64,000 nucleotides of DNA from Candidatus Flexifilum affinis (GCA_016713325.1 JADJPJ010000089.1:124001-188000), one strand, 5' to 3'. Shown: positions 26,931 to 35,826, counted from the first letter of the stretch. Program-made: numbers and translations. The notes: generated by a model from the sequence alone, not told the origin.

Positions 26931-28433
26931 ATGCAATTCTCTGAGCTGAAACTGATCGAGCCTTTGCTGCGCGCTGTGCAGACGGAAGGCTACACTGAGC
27001 CTACGCCCATACAGGTGCAGGCAATTCCGCATGTGCTGGCAGGCAAGGACCTGATCGGCTGTGCCCAGACCGGCACGGGCAAAACGGCGGCGTTCGCGCT
27101 GCCGCTGCTCCAGCAACTCCATCTGAATTCGAACGACAAACAGGGGCGCAAGAAGGTTCGCGTCCTGGTGCTGTCGCCAACGCGCGAGCTGGCCTCCCAG
27201 ATCGCCGAGAGTTTCAACGTCTATGGCCGGCACACCGGCCTCAAGACGATCGTCATCTATGGTGGCGTCGGGCAGTCTCCGCAGGTATCTGCGCTGCGCA
27301 GCGGAGCGGATATCCTGGTGGCGACGCCGGGCCGTCTTCTGGACCTGATGGGGCAGGGCTATGTGCGCCTGCACACCGTCGACATGTTCGTCCTGGACGA
27401 AGCCGACCGTATGCTCGACATGGGTTTCTTCCCGGACGTGACGAAGATCATCGCGGCGCTGCCCAAAGAGCGGCAGACGCTCATGTTCTCCGCCACCATG
27501 CCGGCACCGATCCAGGCTCTGGCCGACGACATCCTGATCGATCCGGTGATGGTCGCGGTCACGCCGCCGGCCACTACCGTCGAGAAGATCGAGCAGGCGG
27601 TCTATTTCGTGGACAAGAAGAACAAGCGCGCCCTCCTGGAGCACCTCCTGGACGATGCCTCGATCCGGCGAGCGCTGGTCTTCACCCGTACCAAGCACGG
27701 CGCCAACAAGCTGGCGGAGCAGCTCGAACGCTCCAATATCATGGCCGAGGCCATTCACGGCAACAAGTCGCAGACGGCGCGCGAGAAGGCGCTGTCCAAC
27801 TTCAAGCGCGGCATGACCCGTGTGCTCGTCGCCACCGACATCGCGGCGCGCGGCATCGACGTCGACGACGTGACTCACGTCATCAACTTCGACCTGCCAT
27901 ACGAGCCGGAGAGCTACGTCCACCGCATCGGGCGCACGGCGCGCGCCGGCGCTTCGGGCATCGCCTTTTCGTTCTGCGATGGCGAAGAGTTCAAGCTGCT
28001 GCGCGATATCGAACGGCTGATCCACGTCAGCGTGCCGGTCGCCGAAGACCATCCGTATGCGCTGTCGCCGGCCGCGTATGCCGCGGCCACCAAAGACGGC
28101 GCCCATCTCCGCCCGCAGTCGCGCGGATCCCGTCCCCAGGGCCGGACTGACGGCGCGAGTCGCGGCCAGAACCGTGGCTACCAGGGCGATCAGCGTCGTT
28201 CTTCGCAGGGCGGACGCCCCGGCAGCAGCCAGGGCACGTCCAGCGGCCGTTCTGCCAACGGCGGTCGCTCCGCTGAGGGTGGTTACGCTGGCAGCAGCGG
28301 CCATTCATCGAGTAGCTATGCCGGAAACCGCCAGTCGGCCGACGGTGAGTTCGGCTACGGGGATGGCAATGACCGACGCCGTCGTCGCCGTCGCAACGGC
28401 AAGCCGACCAGCGCCGACGCCAGCCAGTCATAA
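26931..28433 (+). CDS. DEAD-box ATP-dependent RNA helicase (RhlE/CsdA-like)
   Basis: A 500-residue RNA helicase. Motifs in order: Q motif '[11 protein letters not shown]', motif I AQTGTGKT, Ia PTRELA, GG/TPGR, motif II DEAD ('[13 protein letters not shown]'), motif III SAT, then '[14 protein letters not shown]' and [10 protein letters not shown] (motif VI). The C-terminal 110 residues are low-complexity, rich in Arg, Gly, Ser and Gln ('[19 protein letters not shown]'), and end in a basic RRRRRRNGK. This is an RGG-like tail that binds RNA in RhlE and CsdA proteins. It probably acts in ribosome assembly and RNA turnover at low temperature. A strong terminator follows. The 187-base upstream region may hold a long leader. 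Confidence 0.92.
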   Translation: MQFSELKLIEPLLRAVQTEGYTEPTPIQVQAIPHVLAGKDLIGCAQTGTGKTAAFALPLLQQLHLNSNDKQGRKKVRVLVLSPTRELASQIAESFNVYGRHTGLKTIVIYGGVGQSPQVSALRSGADILVATPGRLLDLMGQGYVRLHTVDMFVLDEADRMLDMGFFPDVTKIIAALPKERQTLMFSATMPAPIQALADDILIDPVMVAVTPPATTVEKIEQAVYFVDKKNKRALLEHLLDDASIRRALVFTRTKHGANKLAEQLERSNIMAEAIHGNKSQTAREKALSNFKRGMTRVLVATDIAARGIDVDDVTHVINFDLPYEPESYVHRIGRTARAGASGIAFSFCDGEEFKLLRDIERLIHVSVPVAEDHPYALSPAAYAAATKDGAHLRPQSRGSRPQGRTDGASRGQNRGYQGDQRRSSQGGRPGSSQGTSSGRSANGGRSAEGGYAGSSGHSSSSYAGNRQSADGEFGYGDGNDRRRRRRRNGKPTSADASQS

Positions 28434-28448
28434 ACTGACTTTGAAACG

Positions 28449-28480
28449 GAGCCGCCCCTCAAACGAGGGGCGGCTCTTTA
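28449..28480 (+). terminator. Rho-independent terminator after the DEAD-box gene
   Basis: GAGCCGCCCCTC (28449-28460) pairs perfectly with GAGGGGCGGCTC (28465-28476) over an AAAC loop. TTTATTT follows. Confidence 0.92.
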
Positions 28481-28561
28481 TTTACAGACACAATACCCTT
28501 ATGGCGTTCTTGCCGTTTGCTGAATTGCTGCGGCGTCCGGGACAGCATTATTGCTGGCCGA

Positions 28562-28581
28562 GGACGTGAATAATCACGTCC
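28562..28581. repeat. Short hairpin repeat related to the MITE core
   Basis: GGACGTG-AATAAT-CACGTCC followed by CTACGGA. It shares stem start GGACG, loop AA-AAT, CGTCC and the trailing CTACG with the hairpin inside the 150-bp element at 2508-2527. The 172-base gap between the DEAD-box and kimA genes otherwise holds the terminator and a small CAGCA/TGCTG hairpin at 28543-28556. Confidence 0.4.
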
Positions 28582-28605
28582 CTACGGACCCGCCATTTCT
28601 CTGAT

Positions 28606-30546
28606 TTATGGGATAGGTTCGGCCGCCGCGGCCTCAAGCGCCGCCTTCTGTCGCTCCGCCTCTCCGTGAATCTGGTAGGGCACGTTGGTCACGACGACCC
28701 GTTCCAACCGGCCGAGCGCCAGGTTGAAGATGAAGGCGCTGTTCTGATGGAGCGCCTGTCCCCAGAAGGTGTCCATCACCAGATGGCCCATGATGATGTG
28801 GACGAAGCAGCCGGGGATTTCTGCCTGAATCTGGCCGATATACTCCCGGATCGGCTCCGCGAGCTGGCGGTATGGCGAAGGGAGGATGACCAGTTCCCCG
28901 GTGCCGACGCGCTGTTCCCACTTCTGCCGTACCTTCTCCGCTTTCTCAGGGCTGATCGCCACGTGAACCGCCTGCCATTGATGGTCGAGTGAGTTGGCGA
29001 AGTCGACCATGCGCACCGTTTCTTTGTGCACGTCGTCGACCAGGATCAGCGTTCGCACTTCGCGCTTGTGAAGTTCTGGGCTGGCGCCCTGGAGGCTGAG
29101 TGTGTGGGCCACATCTTTATAGTGATAGTGGATGCGGAAGAAGATGTACACCAGCGCCGGGATCAGCACGACGATGAACCAGGCTCCGGTTGTGAATTTG
29201 GTGACCGCGAAGATGATCATCACGATGCCGGTGGCAACTGCGCCGATGGCGCTGATCGCCATGTGCCGCCGCCAGTGGGGATCGAACGTGAGATCTGTCT
29301 CCAGCCCCTTGAGGACTTCGCCGGGCTTCAACCGGCTGATCTTGCGCAGGCGGACAATCATGCCCGTCTGCGAAATGGTGAAGCTGAGAAATACGCCGAC
29401 GGCATAGAGCGGAATGAGCTGCGTGGTATTCGCGCCGGCCAGGATGACCAGCAGGGAAGCCGCGACCGCCAGCACGACAATCCCCCACGAGAATACGAGG
29501 CGCCCGCCGCGATACGTCAGCTGGCGAGGAAGAAAGCCATCGCCGGCGTGAAGGGCAGCCAGCCGTGGGAAATCCGCGTAGCTGGTATTGGCGGCCATGA
29601 GCAGGATCAGCGCGGTGCCGGCCAGTACCAGGAAATAGAAGAGCGTGCCATCACCATAGATCGCCCGGCCGAGCTGAGAAATGACGGTTTCGACGTGGCT
29701 GGGCTGTGCTTCGATCTGATGCGCCAGAACCGTGATGCCCAGGAAGAGCGTGATCAGGATCGTGCTCATCCAGACCAGCGTGATCGCGGCGTTACGGCTC
29801 TTGGGTTCCTTGAAGGCCGTAATGCCGTTGGAGATCGCCTCGATGCCGGTGAGCGCGGTGCAGCCGCTCGAAAATGCGCGCAGGATCAGGAAGAGGGTCA
29901 GCGGTTCGGCGATATTGTGATGAATGGCCTCAACCCCTTCAACGGGGGTCAGCGTGCCTGTGAGAAGGCGGAAGAACCCAACGCCCAGAGTCAGGAACAT
30001 CACGGCCAGGAAGAAGTAGGTCGGAATGGCGAAGATGTTGCCACTTTCCTTGACGCCCCGCAGATTGACCACGGTCATGATGACGATCACGCCGACCGCG
30101 ATCTCGACGCGAAACGGGATCAGATCCTGGAAAGCGGAGGTGATTTGCTCGACTCCTGACGAGATACTGACGGCGACCGTCAGGATGTAGTCCGTGAGCA
30201 GCGCTGCACCGGCGATCTGTGCCGGAAGCTCACCCAGGTTGTCGCGCGCCACAATGTAAGCGCCGCCGCCGTTCGGGTAGGCGAAGATGGTCTGGCGATA
30301 GGAGAGCGTGACGATGACCAGCAGAACGGTGATAGCGATTGCCAGCGGAATGGAAATGCCGAATAGCGCTGCGCCGCCGCCGGCCAGCGCCAGAATGATC
30401 AGCATTTCCTGAGTGGCGTAGGCCGTCGAAGACAGCGCGTCGGAGGCGAACACCGCCAGACCGATAGGTTTGCTGATCGCCTGGTGGGGAAGTTCCTTTG
30501 TTTCAAGCGGCTTTCCGACAAGCAGTTGGTTGAGCTTGATGCCTTG
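28606..30546 (-). CDS. KimA/YdaO-type potassium importer (APC superfamily)
   Basis: A 646-residue membrane transporter with about twelve helices (to about residue 460) and a cytoplasmic C-terminal domain of about 150 residues. 'LNQLLVGKPLETKEL', 'LAVFASDALSSTAYATQEML', 'QTIFAYPNGGGAYIVARDNLG' and 'LTDYILTVAVSISSGVEQIT' match the KimA (YdaO) group of high-affinity proton/potassium symporters. The ATG at 30546 begins MQGIKLNQLLVGKP, the family N-terminus; the frame is open to a GTG at 30594. KdpE- and KdpD-like genes lie directly upstream on the same strand, so the importer is probably under potassium-sensing control. Other APC members carry amino acids, but this context favours potassium. Confidence 0.8.
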   Translation of the reverse strand, partial: QGIKLNQLLVGKPLETKELPHQAISKPIGLAVFASDALSSTAYATQEMLIILALAGGGAALFGISIPLAIAITVLLVIVTLSYRQTIFAYPNGGGAYIVARDNLGELPAQIAGAALLTDYILTVAVSISSGVEQITSAFQDLIPFRVEIAVGVIVIMTVVNLRGVKESGNIFAIPTYFFLAVMFLTLGVGFFRLLTGTLTPVEGVEAIHHNIAEPLTLFLILRAFSSGCTALTGIEAISNGITAFKEPKSRNAAITLVWMSTILITLFLGITVLAHQIEAQPSHVETVISQLGRAIYGDGTLFYFLVLAGTALILLMAANTSYADFPRLAALHAGDGFLPRQLTYRGGRLVFSWGIVVLAVAASLLVILAGANTTQLIPLYAVGVFLSFTISQTGMIVRLRKISRLKPGEVLKGLETDLTFDPHWRRHMAISAIGAVATGIVMIIFAVTKFTTGAWFIVVLIPALVYIFFRIHYHYKDVAHTLSLQGASPELHKREVRTLILVDDVHKETVRMVDFANSLDHQWQAVHVAISPEKAEKVRQKWEQRVGTGELVILPSPYRQLAEPIREYIGQIQAEIPGCFVHIIMGHLVMDTFWGQALHQNSAFIFNLALGRLERVVVTNVPYQIHGEAERQKAALEAAAAEPIP

Positions 30547-30600
30547 CATACGCAGTTGGACCCTCGATAGTGGTCGATTCCTCCCACGCCACACAAAAAT

Positions 30601-30625
30601 ACTCCAACAGCAAGTCTGTTGGAGT
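30601..30625 (-). terminator. Terminator-like hairpin in the kimA leader
   Basis: ACTCCAACAG and CTGTTGGAGT form a perfect 10-bp stem with a 5-base loop. On the minus strand it is followed by ATTTTTG. It stands 55 bases upstream of the kimA ATG. It may end kdpE transcription or act as an attenuator in the kimA leader. Confidence 0.55.
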
Positions 30626-30661
30626 AAATGTTGGACCGCGTGGCGGGGGAAAGGTATTTAT

Positions 30662-30698
30662 ACTTTCTTGATCGTAACAGAGGGCCCGTCAAGAAAGT
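30662..30698. promoter_or_regulatory. Inverted repeat upstream of kimA, operator candidate
   Basis: ACTTTCTTGA (30662-30671) and TCAAGAAAGT (30689-30698) are perfect inverted copies 17 bases apart, in the kdpE-kimA gap. The spacing of about 27 bases centre to centre is unlike a simple hairpin terminator and could suit a response-regulator dimer pair. KdpE is the obvious candidate, by location only. Confidence 0.4.
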
Positions 30699-30781
30699 GA
30701 CAACAGTTTCGGGGACTGCGTAAAGAAGTCATCAAGATGGCAGTCAGGATAACGGGCATTGACGGGCCATCAAAATGACGG

Positions 30782-31486
30782 TCAGGATGACTCCGGATTG
30801 ACAAAGCGGTAACCAACTCCGGGCTCATTCAGGATATAGCGGATGTTTCTCGCCGGGTTCTCGCGCAGTTTCTTGCGCAGCGTATTGATGAAGACCCGGA
30901 CATAGTGATCCATTTCAGCATATTCGGTGCCCCACACGGCGTTCAGAATCGCGCGGTGCGTGATCACCCGTCCAGGATGGGTGGCCAGCAGCCGCAGCAG
31001 GTCGTACTCTTTCGGCGTCAGGTGCACCTCTTCGCCCTCGACCGTCACCGTGCGGTTCACCAGGTCGATCACCAGCGCGCCATTGCGGACTTCCGCCTTG
31101 GTGGGCGCGCCAGGTTCGGTGGCCGTGCGCCGCAGTACCGCCTGCAACCGTGCATGCAGCTCCTCCATGCCGAAGGGCTTGGTCAGGTAGTCATCCGCAC
31201 CCGCATTGAGTGCGATCACTTTCGTCTTCTCTTCATCGTGAATCGACAACATGATCACAGGCGTCTTCGCCCATTCACGCAGGCGGCGACAGACCTCAAT
31301 GCCATCCGGTTCGGAGCCGAGCGAGATGTCGAGGATGATCATGTCGGGCTGCTGCTGCGCGGCCGTGATCAGAGCTTCCGTGCCGTTGCCTGCCAGATGA
31401 ACCTCGTAACCGTAACCGTTGAGCGCGATCTTGAGCTGCTTGCGAATCTGCGGCTCATCATCGACGACGAGTACGCTGAGCGTCAT
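30782..31486 (-). CDS. kdpE: KdpE-type response regulator
   Basis: A 234-residue OmpR/PhoB-type regulator. The receiver domain has D9-D10, phosphoacceptor Asp53 in 'MIILDISLG' and the switch lysine in 'DDYLTKPFG'. The winged helix reads 'VHLTPKEYDLLRLLATHPGR' and 'MDHYVRVFINTLRKKLRENP', closing 'EPGVGYRF'. The 'VWG.EY....HYVRV.INTLR.KLE' region is the KdpE form. It overlaps the upstream kinase gene by 29 bases, so the pair is translationally coupled. In most bacteria KdpE turns on kdpFABC. Here no kdpFABC is present and a KimA-type importer follows instead. Confidence 0.85.
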   Translation of the reverse strand: MTLSVLVVDDEPQIRKQLKIALNGYGYEVHLAGNGTEALITAAQQQPDMIILDISLGSEPDGIEVCRRLREWAKTPVIMLSIHDEEKTKVIALNAGADDYLTKPFGMEELHARLQAVLRRTATEPGAPTKAEVRNGALVIDLVNRTVTVEGEEVHLTPKEYDLLRLLATHPGRVITHRAILNAVWGTEYAEMDHYVRVFINTLRKKLRENPARNIRYILNEPGVGYRFVNPESS

Positions 31487-32522
31487 GGCTTTCCTCTTTC
31501 TCTTGGTTATCTACTGGCAGATGGATCACGAATGTCGCGCCGCCGCCTGGAGTGTCTTCCACGAGGAGCTGCCCGTGGTGCGCCGCGACGATGCCGTTGG
31601 CGATCGGCAGCCCCAGACCGATGTGTCCCCCAGTGCCTCGATAAAACGGCTCCAGCATATGGACGCGATCGTCGGCGGTGAGGTTGGGGCCGTGATTGAT
31701 GACCCTCAATCGGGCCTGACCGGTCGAGACTTCCCCGCGCAGTTCCACTCTGGAGTCGTATGGTTCATAGCGGAGCGAATTGTCCACCAGGTTGGTCAGC
31801 GCCTGCCGGATCAGTCCATAATCAAAGCGGACCAGCGGAAGATCCTCGGGAAAGGTGAGGGCGATCCGTTCCTCGCCGGTGCGCTGAAACGCCTGCGCGG
31901 CGACGTCGCCGGCCACTTCTTCCAGCGAATTCGGCTGCGAGTCCAGCGTCAACGCTCCGGCTTCCAGGCGCGACAGATCGAGCAGGTTGCCGATCAGTCT
32001 GTCCAGGTGATCGGCTTCGGCTTCGATGGCCTGCGAGAGTTCCAGTCGCTCGGTCTGGCTCAGCCCATCGCCGAGCCGGCGCAGATTGGCCGCTGACGTC
32101 TTGATAATCGTGATGGGGGTGCGCAGGTCATGCGAAACGGCACGGAGCAGGGCGGTCTTCAGGCGATCGGCTTCTTCGAATTGCTGGCTGGTGCGTTCAC
32201 GATAGCGGGCGCTGGCCGCAAGCTGACCGACCAGCACGGCCGTGACCAGGAAGATGACCAGATCGATCACCTCCAGCGGATCGGCGATGAGGAAGGTGTA
32301 GTAGGGGGCGATGAGGAAGAAGTTGATCGAGAGGAAGCTGATAAATGCACCCACCAGGGCAACGCGAGTGCCGCTGCGAATGGCCAGGACCAGCACGACC
32401 AGCAGATAAATGGTGATGAAATTGGTCAGGGTCAGCACCGAGCGCACCACCCAGGCGGCGCAGGTGACGGCGGCCAGGAGGAGGAAGGGGACTGCCCAGT
32501 CAATGAACCGCTGAGTGTTCAT
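31458..32522 (-). CDS. KdpD-like histidine kinase lacking the N-terminal KdpD sensor domain
   Basis: A 354-residue membrane histidine kinase. Four membrane segments (about 8-100, DUF4118-like, with 'FLSINFFLIAPYYTFLIADP') are the KdpD membrane region. The dimerisation helix has His131 in 'LLRAVSHDLRTPITII', and the ATPase domain has 'ALTNLVDNSLRYEP' (N box) and 'HIGLGLPIANGIV' (G box). Full KdpD is about 900 residues with an N-terminal nucleotide-binding and universal-stress domain and a GAF region; these are missing here. The start codon ATG is followed at once by the first helix, so the short form looks genuine. It probably senses potassium or osmotic state with KdpE. Confidence 0.82.
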   Translation of the reverse strand: MNTQRFIDWAVPFLLLAAVTCAAWVVRSVLTLTNFITIYLLVVLVLAIRSGTRVALVGAFISFLSINFFLIAPYYTFLIADPLEVIDLVIFLVTAVLVGQLAASARYRERTSQQFEEADRLKTALLRAVSHDLRTPITIIKTSAANLRRLGDGLSQTERLELSQAIEAEADHLDRLIGNLLDLSRLEAGALTLDSQPNSLEEVAGDVAAQAFQRTGEERIALTFPEDLPLVRFDYGLIRQALTNLVDNSLRYEPYDSRVELRGEVSTGQARLRVINHGPNLTADDRVHMLEPFYRGTGGHIGLGLPIANGIVAAHHGQLLVEDTPGGGATFVIHLPVDNQEKEESHDAQRTRRR

Positions 32523-32667
32523 GACTCAATCATAGGAAGTTGGCTGCACGTCGGCAAGTGTGGGGTCGTAGAAAGTCGTCCGGAGGTGCTCGTCGTTTCC
32601 TCGTCGTCAAGTGACGGCGGTGTTATGCTCGTGGCCGTTGAGCGGGCTCATTATAGGACAGCGCTAC

Positions 32668-33513
32668 ATGGAAAGCCGGTATATACAGGCCAATGGGATC
32701 CGAATTCACCTTATCGATTTTGGCGGGGAAGGCGAACCGCTCCTGCTCATGCATGGACTGACCGCCAACGCCATGAGTTTCGCCGGTTTGGCCAGGGCAG
32801 GGCTGACCGACAAGCTGCACGTCTATGCGCTCGACTTGCGCGGGCGCGGCGAGAGCGACAAACCGGCCGCCGGCTACAGTATGGAGGATCACGCGGCCGA
32901 TCTGCTCGGCGTCATGGATGCACTTGGCCTGCAAAGCGCGCTCATTGGCGGACATTCCTTCGGCGGGCTGGTCACCATTTATGCGGCTGGGAAATATCAG
33001 GACCGAGTCAAAAAACTGGTCATCATGGATTCCGGCCTGATGCATCCACAGGTGTTGGACCTGATCAAGCCTTCACTGGACCGGTTGGGGAAGGCGGTGC
33101 CCTCGTGGGAGACGTACCTTGCCGGCATTAAGGCGTCGCCCTACTATCATGATGGCTTCTGGGATGAAGATCTGGAAGCGTACTACCACGCCGACATCGA
33201 GACCCTGGACGATGGTTCGGTGCGCTCGCGCTGCCAGCCGGACGCTATTCGCGAGGCAGCAACGCGCGGCCTCGGCGAGAACTGGCCTTCGCTCATGCAG
33301 CATGCCGACCAGCCCGCGATCCTAATCTACGCGCCGGAAGGGGTTGGGGCGGGGAACACACAACCGGTTGTGCCGCAAGACAAGGCGCTGGAGACGGCCT
33401 CGATGATGAGTCAATGCAGCGCCGTAGCGACGACCGGCAACCATATCACGATGCTGTTTGGTCGCCACGCGCCGAACACCGTTCACCGAATTCAGGCATT
33501 TCTGTTCACCTGA
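32668..33513 (+). CDS. Alpha/beta hydrolase
   Basis: A 281-residue soluble alpha/beta hydrolase. 'LLLMHGLTANAMSFAGLA' holds the oxyanion HG motif, 'HVYALDLRGRGESDKP' is the family strand-turn, and 'LIGGHSFGGLVTIYAA' is the nucleophile elbow with Ser in GHSFGG. A late 'TTGNHITMLFG' supplies the catalytic His. The family covers esterases, dehalogenases, lactonases and C-C hydrolases, so no substrate is assigned. The ATG at 32668 gives MESRYIQANGIRIHL, the usual first strand. It is divergent from kdpD and convergent with pyrE. Confidence 0.85.
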   Translation: MESRYIQANGIRIHLIDFGGEGEPLLLMHGLTANAMSFAGLARAGLTDKLHVYALDLRGRGESDKPAAGYSMEDHAADLLGVMDALGLQSALIGGHSFGGLVTIYAAGKYQDRVKKLVIMDSGLMHPQVLDLIKPSLDRLGKAVPSWETYLAGIKASPYYHDGFWDEDLEAYYHADIETLDDGSVRSRCQPDAIREAATRGLGENWPSLMQHADQPAILIYAPEGVGAGNTQPVVPQDKALETASMMSQCSAVATTGNHITMLFGRHAPNTVHRIQAFLFT

Positions 33514-33534
33514 CGGTGACAAAAAGAGCCTTGC

Positions 33535-34179
33535 TCAGTCTTTCTGGATGCGGGAAGGGTTTTCCAGCCAGCGCAGAATGGTGACGGCCTGTTCGGGGGT
33601 CACATTACCGACGCCGACAGCCTCGTTGACGACCGTCGAGAGGTCCGCCAGACAGTGCAGGCGAACGCCGGCTGCGTTGAAGCGCTCGATTGCTTCGGGA
33701 AAGCCATAGGACACGAGGGTGACGCAATCTGTGACCAGGGCGCCGCCGCGCTGGCGGAGCGATTCAATGGCCGCCAGGCTGTTTTCACCGGTAGAGATCA
33801 TGTCTTCGACCAACAGGACCCGCTTGCCCGTAATTTCTCCGCCGACGATGCGACGCTTGGAGGGCCTGTCGGCGATAGGTTTGCGGACGAACACGGAAGG
33901 CAGACCGGCGGCGTAAGCGAAGACGGCGCTGTAGGGGATGCCGGAGGTTTCCACCCCCGCGACGACCTCTGCCTCAAAGTCTCCTGCCCGCAGTCGGGTC
34001 AGAAACTCATGCACCACGACCTTGAAGGCTTCAGGATGGAACGTGAGACGGCGGCTGTCGACAAAAATGGGTGCTTCGATCCCGGACTTGAACGTGACCG
34101 GTTCTTCCGGGGTGAGCCCCACGGCGCCAATGTCCAGGAGAGTGCGGGCGACTTCGGCAGAGATGAACGTATCCATCAT
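33535..34179 (-). CDS. pyrE: Orotate phosphoribosyltransferase
   Basis: A 214-residue cytoplasmic type I phosphoribosyltransferase. The PRPP-binding motif reads 'KRVLLVEDMISTGENSLAAI', and 'VTFKSGIEAPIFVDSRRLTF' and 'VAGVETSGIPYSAVFAYAAG' match PyrE. It makes orotidine 5'-phosphate from orotate and PRPP in pyrimidine synthesis. The first Met of MMDTFISAEVA (34179) has AAGGA seven bases upstream and is preferred over the open frame up to 34230. Motif IV shows 'DMISTGE' where many PyrE have 'D.ITTG.S'. It is divergent from purB, placing a pyrimidine and a purine gene back to back. Confidence 0.92.
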   Translation of the reverse strand: MMDTFISAEVARTLLDIGAVGLTPEEPVTFKSGIEAPIFVDSRRLTFHPEAFKVVVHEFLTRLRAGDFEAEVVAGVETSGIPYSAVFAYAAGLPSVFVRKPIADRPSKRRIVGGEITGKRVLLVEDMISTGENSLAAIESLRQRGGALVTDCVTLVSYGFPEAIERFNAAGVRLHCLADLSTVVNEAVGVGNVTPEQAVTILRWLENPSRIQKD

Positions 34180-34321
34180 AAGCGCTTCCTTCGGGTTCGT
34201 TCGGGCGGCAACGTTTGTATTTGCTCGCAACTATAAGGACCATTATACAGTGTGGCAGGGGTTCCCATCAGCCCGTATACTCCTTTTCGCAGAAAATTCG
34301 GGAAAAATTAGGAGATGAGTT

Positions 34322-35716
34322 CTGGTCGACCATTCGCTATTTCAATCCCCCTTTAGCTGGCGCTACGGGTCGGATGCCATGCGCGGCATCTGGTCGGAAG
34401 CGAACAAGCGGCGCATCTGGCGGCGTATCTGGGTTGCCCTGGCATCGGCGCAGCAGGAGGCCGGCCTGGTCAGCGCCGAGCAGGTTGAGGATCTGCGCGC
34501 TCACATGGACGACATCGACCTGGCGCGCGCGCTGGCCATTGAGGCGGAGATCCACCACGACTTGATGGCCGAAGTCAAGACGTTCGCAGAACAGTGCCCG
34601 CTGGGCGGAGGCATCATTCACCTGGGCGCGACCAGTATGGATATCGAAGACAACGCGGACGCGCTCCGCATCCGTGACTCGCTCGACATCCTGATCGCGA
34701 AGCTGGCCGACGTGCTGCGCGTCCTCAGCCGCTTGATCGACCAGGAGGCCGATCACGTCTGTATGGGTTACACGCACCTGCAGCCTGCCGAGCCGACCAC
34801 CGTCGGCTACCGGCTGGCGGTCTATGCTCAGGATTTGCTGGCCGACTATGAAGCCCTGACGGCGCTCCGCCAATCTGTGCGCGGCAAAGGGCTGCGAGGT
34901 GCTGTCGGTACGTCGGCCAGCTATATGGAGTTGCTGGCTGGAACGGGCATGTCCGCGGCGGAACTAAGCGAGCAGGTAATGGCCACGCTTGACCTTGGCG
35001 CCTACGCGATCGTCACGCAGACTGCGCCGCGCAAACAGGAGATCGACGTGTTCAACGCGCTGGCCGGCATCGCCGCGTCGTTGTACAAACTGGCCTTCGA
35101 TCTGCGCCTCCTTCAGTCGCCGCCGATCGGGGAATGGTCCGAGCCCTTTGGCCGGGCCCAGGTAGGTTCATCGGCCATGCCCTTCAAACGCAACCCGATC
35201 AATGCGGAGAATATCGACAGTCTCGCGCGCTACGTCGCCGCACTGCCCCGCGTAGCCTGGGACAATGCCGCGCACAGCCTGCTGGAACGTACCCTGGACG
35301 ACAGCGCTAACCGCCGTGCCGTGCTGCCCGAAGGTTTCCTCGCAGTGGACGAGATGATCGCGCGGACGACGCGTATCCTGCGTGGGCTTCGGCTGGATGC
35401 CCAGGGCATTTCCCGAAATCTGGCGACCTATGGTGTGTTTGCCGCTACGGAGCGGGTGCTGATGGCCGCCTCGCGCGCCGGAGGCGATCGCCAGGCGCTG
35501 CACGAGGTCATTCGCGAACACAGTCTGCGCGCCTGGGAGGCGATCCGATCCGGCGCTGCCAACCCGCTGGCCGACGATCTGAGCGCTGATTCGCGCATTG
35601 GCCTGCCGCCGGAGCAGATCCGGACGCTACTCGACGCGTCCGCTTATGTCGGTGATGCCCCGGAACGCGCTCGCTCGCTGGTTCGACAGATCTCCGAACG
35701 CCTGACGTTGACGTGA
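34322..35716 (+). CDS. purB: Adenylosuccinate lyase, probable CTG start
   Basis: A 464-residue fumarase/aspartase-superfamily enzyme. The signature loop is 'GSSAMPFKRNPINAEN', and 'GYTHLQPAEPTTVGYRLAVY' and 'LGATSMDIEDNADAL' follow the family. It removes fumarate from SAICAR and adenylosuccinate in purine synthesis. The first in-frame ATG (34379) would cut off 'SPFSWRYGSDAM', a conserved PurB N-terminus. Upstream the frame is open only to a stop at 34316-34318. AGGAG at 34310-34314 lies seven bases before an in-frame CTG at 34322, giving (M)VDHSLFQSPFSWRYG. Alternatively one excess T after ATGAGT at 34315 would give MSLVDHSLFQ. Either way the conserved region is translated. Confidence 0.92.
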   Translation: MVDHSLFQSPFSWRYGSDAMRGIWSEANKRRIWRRIWVALASAQQEAGLVSAEQVEDLRAHMDDIDLARALAIEAEIHHDLMAEVKTFAEQCPLGGGIIHLGATSMDIEDNADALRIRDSLDILIAKLADVLRVLSRLIDQEADHVCMGYTHLQPAEPTTVGYRLAVYAQDLLADYEALTALRQSVRGKGLRGAVGTSASYMELLAGTGMSAAELSEQVMATLDLGAYAIVTQTAPRKQEIDVFNALAGIAASLYKLAFDLRLLQSPPIGEWSEPFGRAQVGSSAMPFKRNPINAENIDSLARYVAALPRVAWDNAAHSLLERTLDDSANRRAVLPEGFLAVDEMIARTTRILRGLRLDAQGISRNLATYGVFAATERVLMAASRAGGDRQALHEVIREHSLRAWEAIRSGAANPLADDLSADSRIGLPPEQIRTLLDASAYVGDAPERARSLVRQISERLTLT

Positions 35717-35787
35717 CCCTCACCCGCGGCGCTTCGCTGCCCTCTCCTGTGTCACGGGAGAGGGCACGATGCACGTCGGGGTGAGGG
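35717..35787. repeat. Nested inverted repeat after purB
   Basis: Outer arms CCCTCACCC (35717-35725) and GGGTGAGGG (35779-35787) enclose inner arms TGCCCTCTCC (35738-35747) and GGAGAGGGCA (35757-35766). It has no U tract. This looks like an intergenic repeat of REP type; it may also stop or stabilise transcripts. Nothing else is visible between purB and the kinase gene. Confidence 0.6.
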
Positions 35788-35826
35788 CCGAAAGCATGGC
35801 TTGCTTATCCCATCAGGCAAGTCTTG

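Noticed and set aside
30547..30781. A c-di-AMP (ydaO-type) riboswitch before kimA
   Set aside because: KimA genes in other phyla often have one, but I could not find the conserved GGGG/GAAUC core or pseudosymmetric arrangement here, only a hairpin and an inverted repeat.
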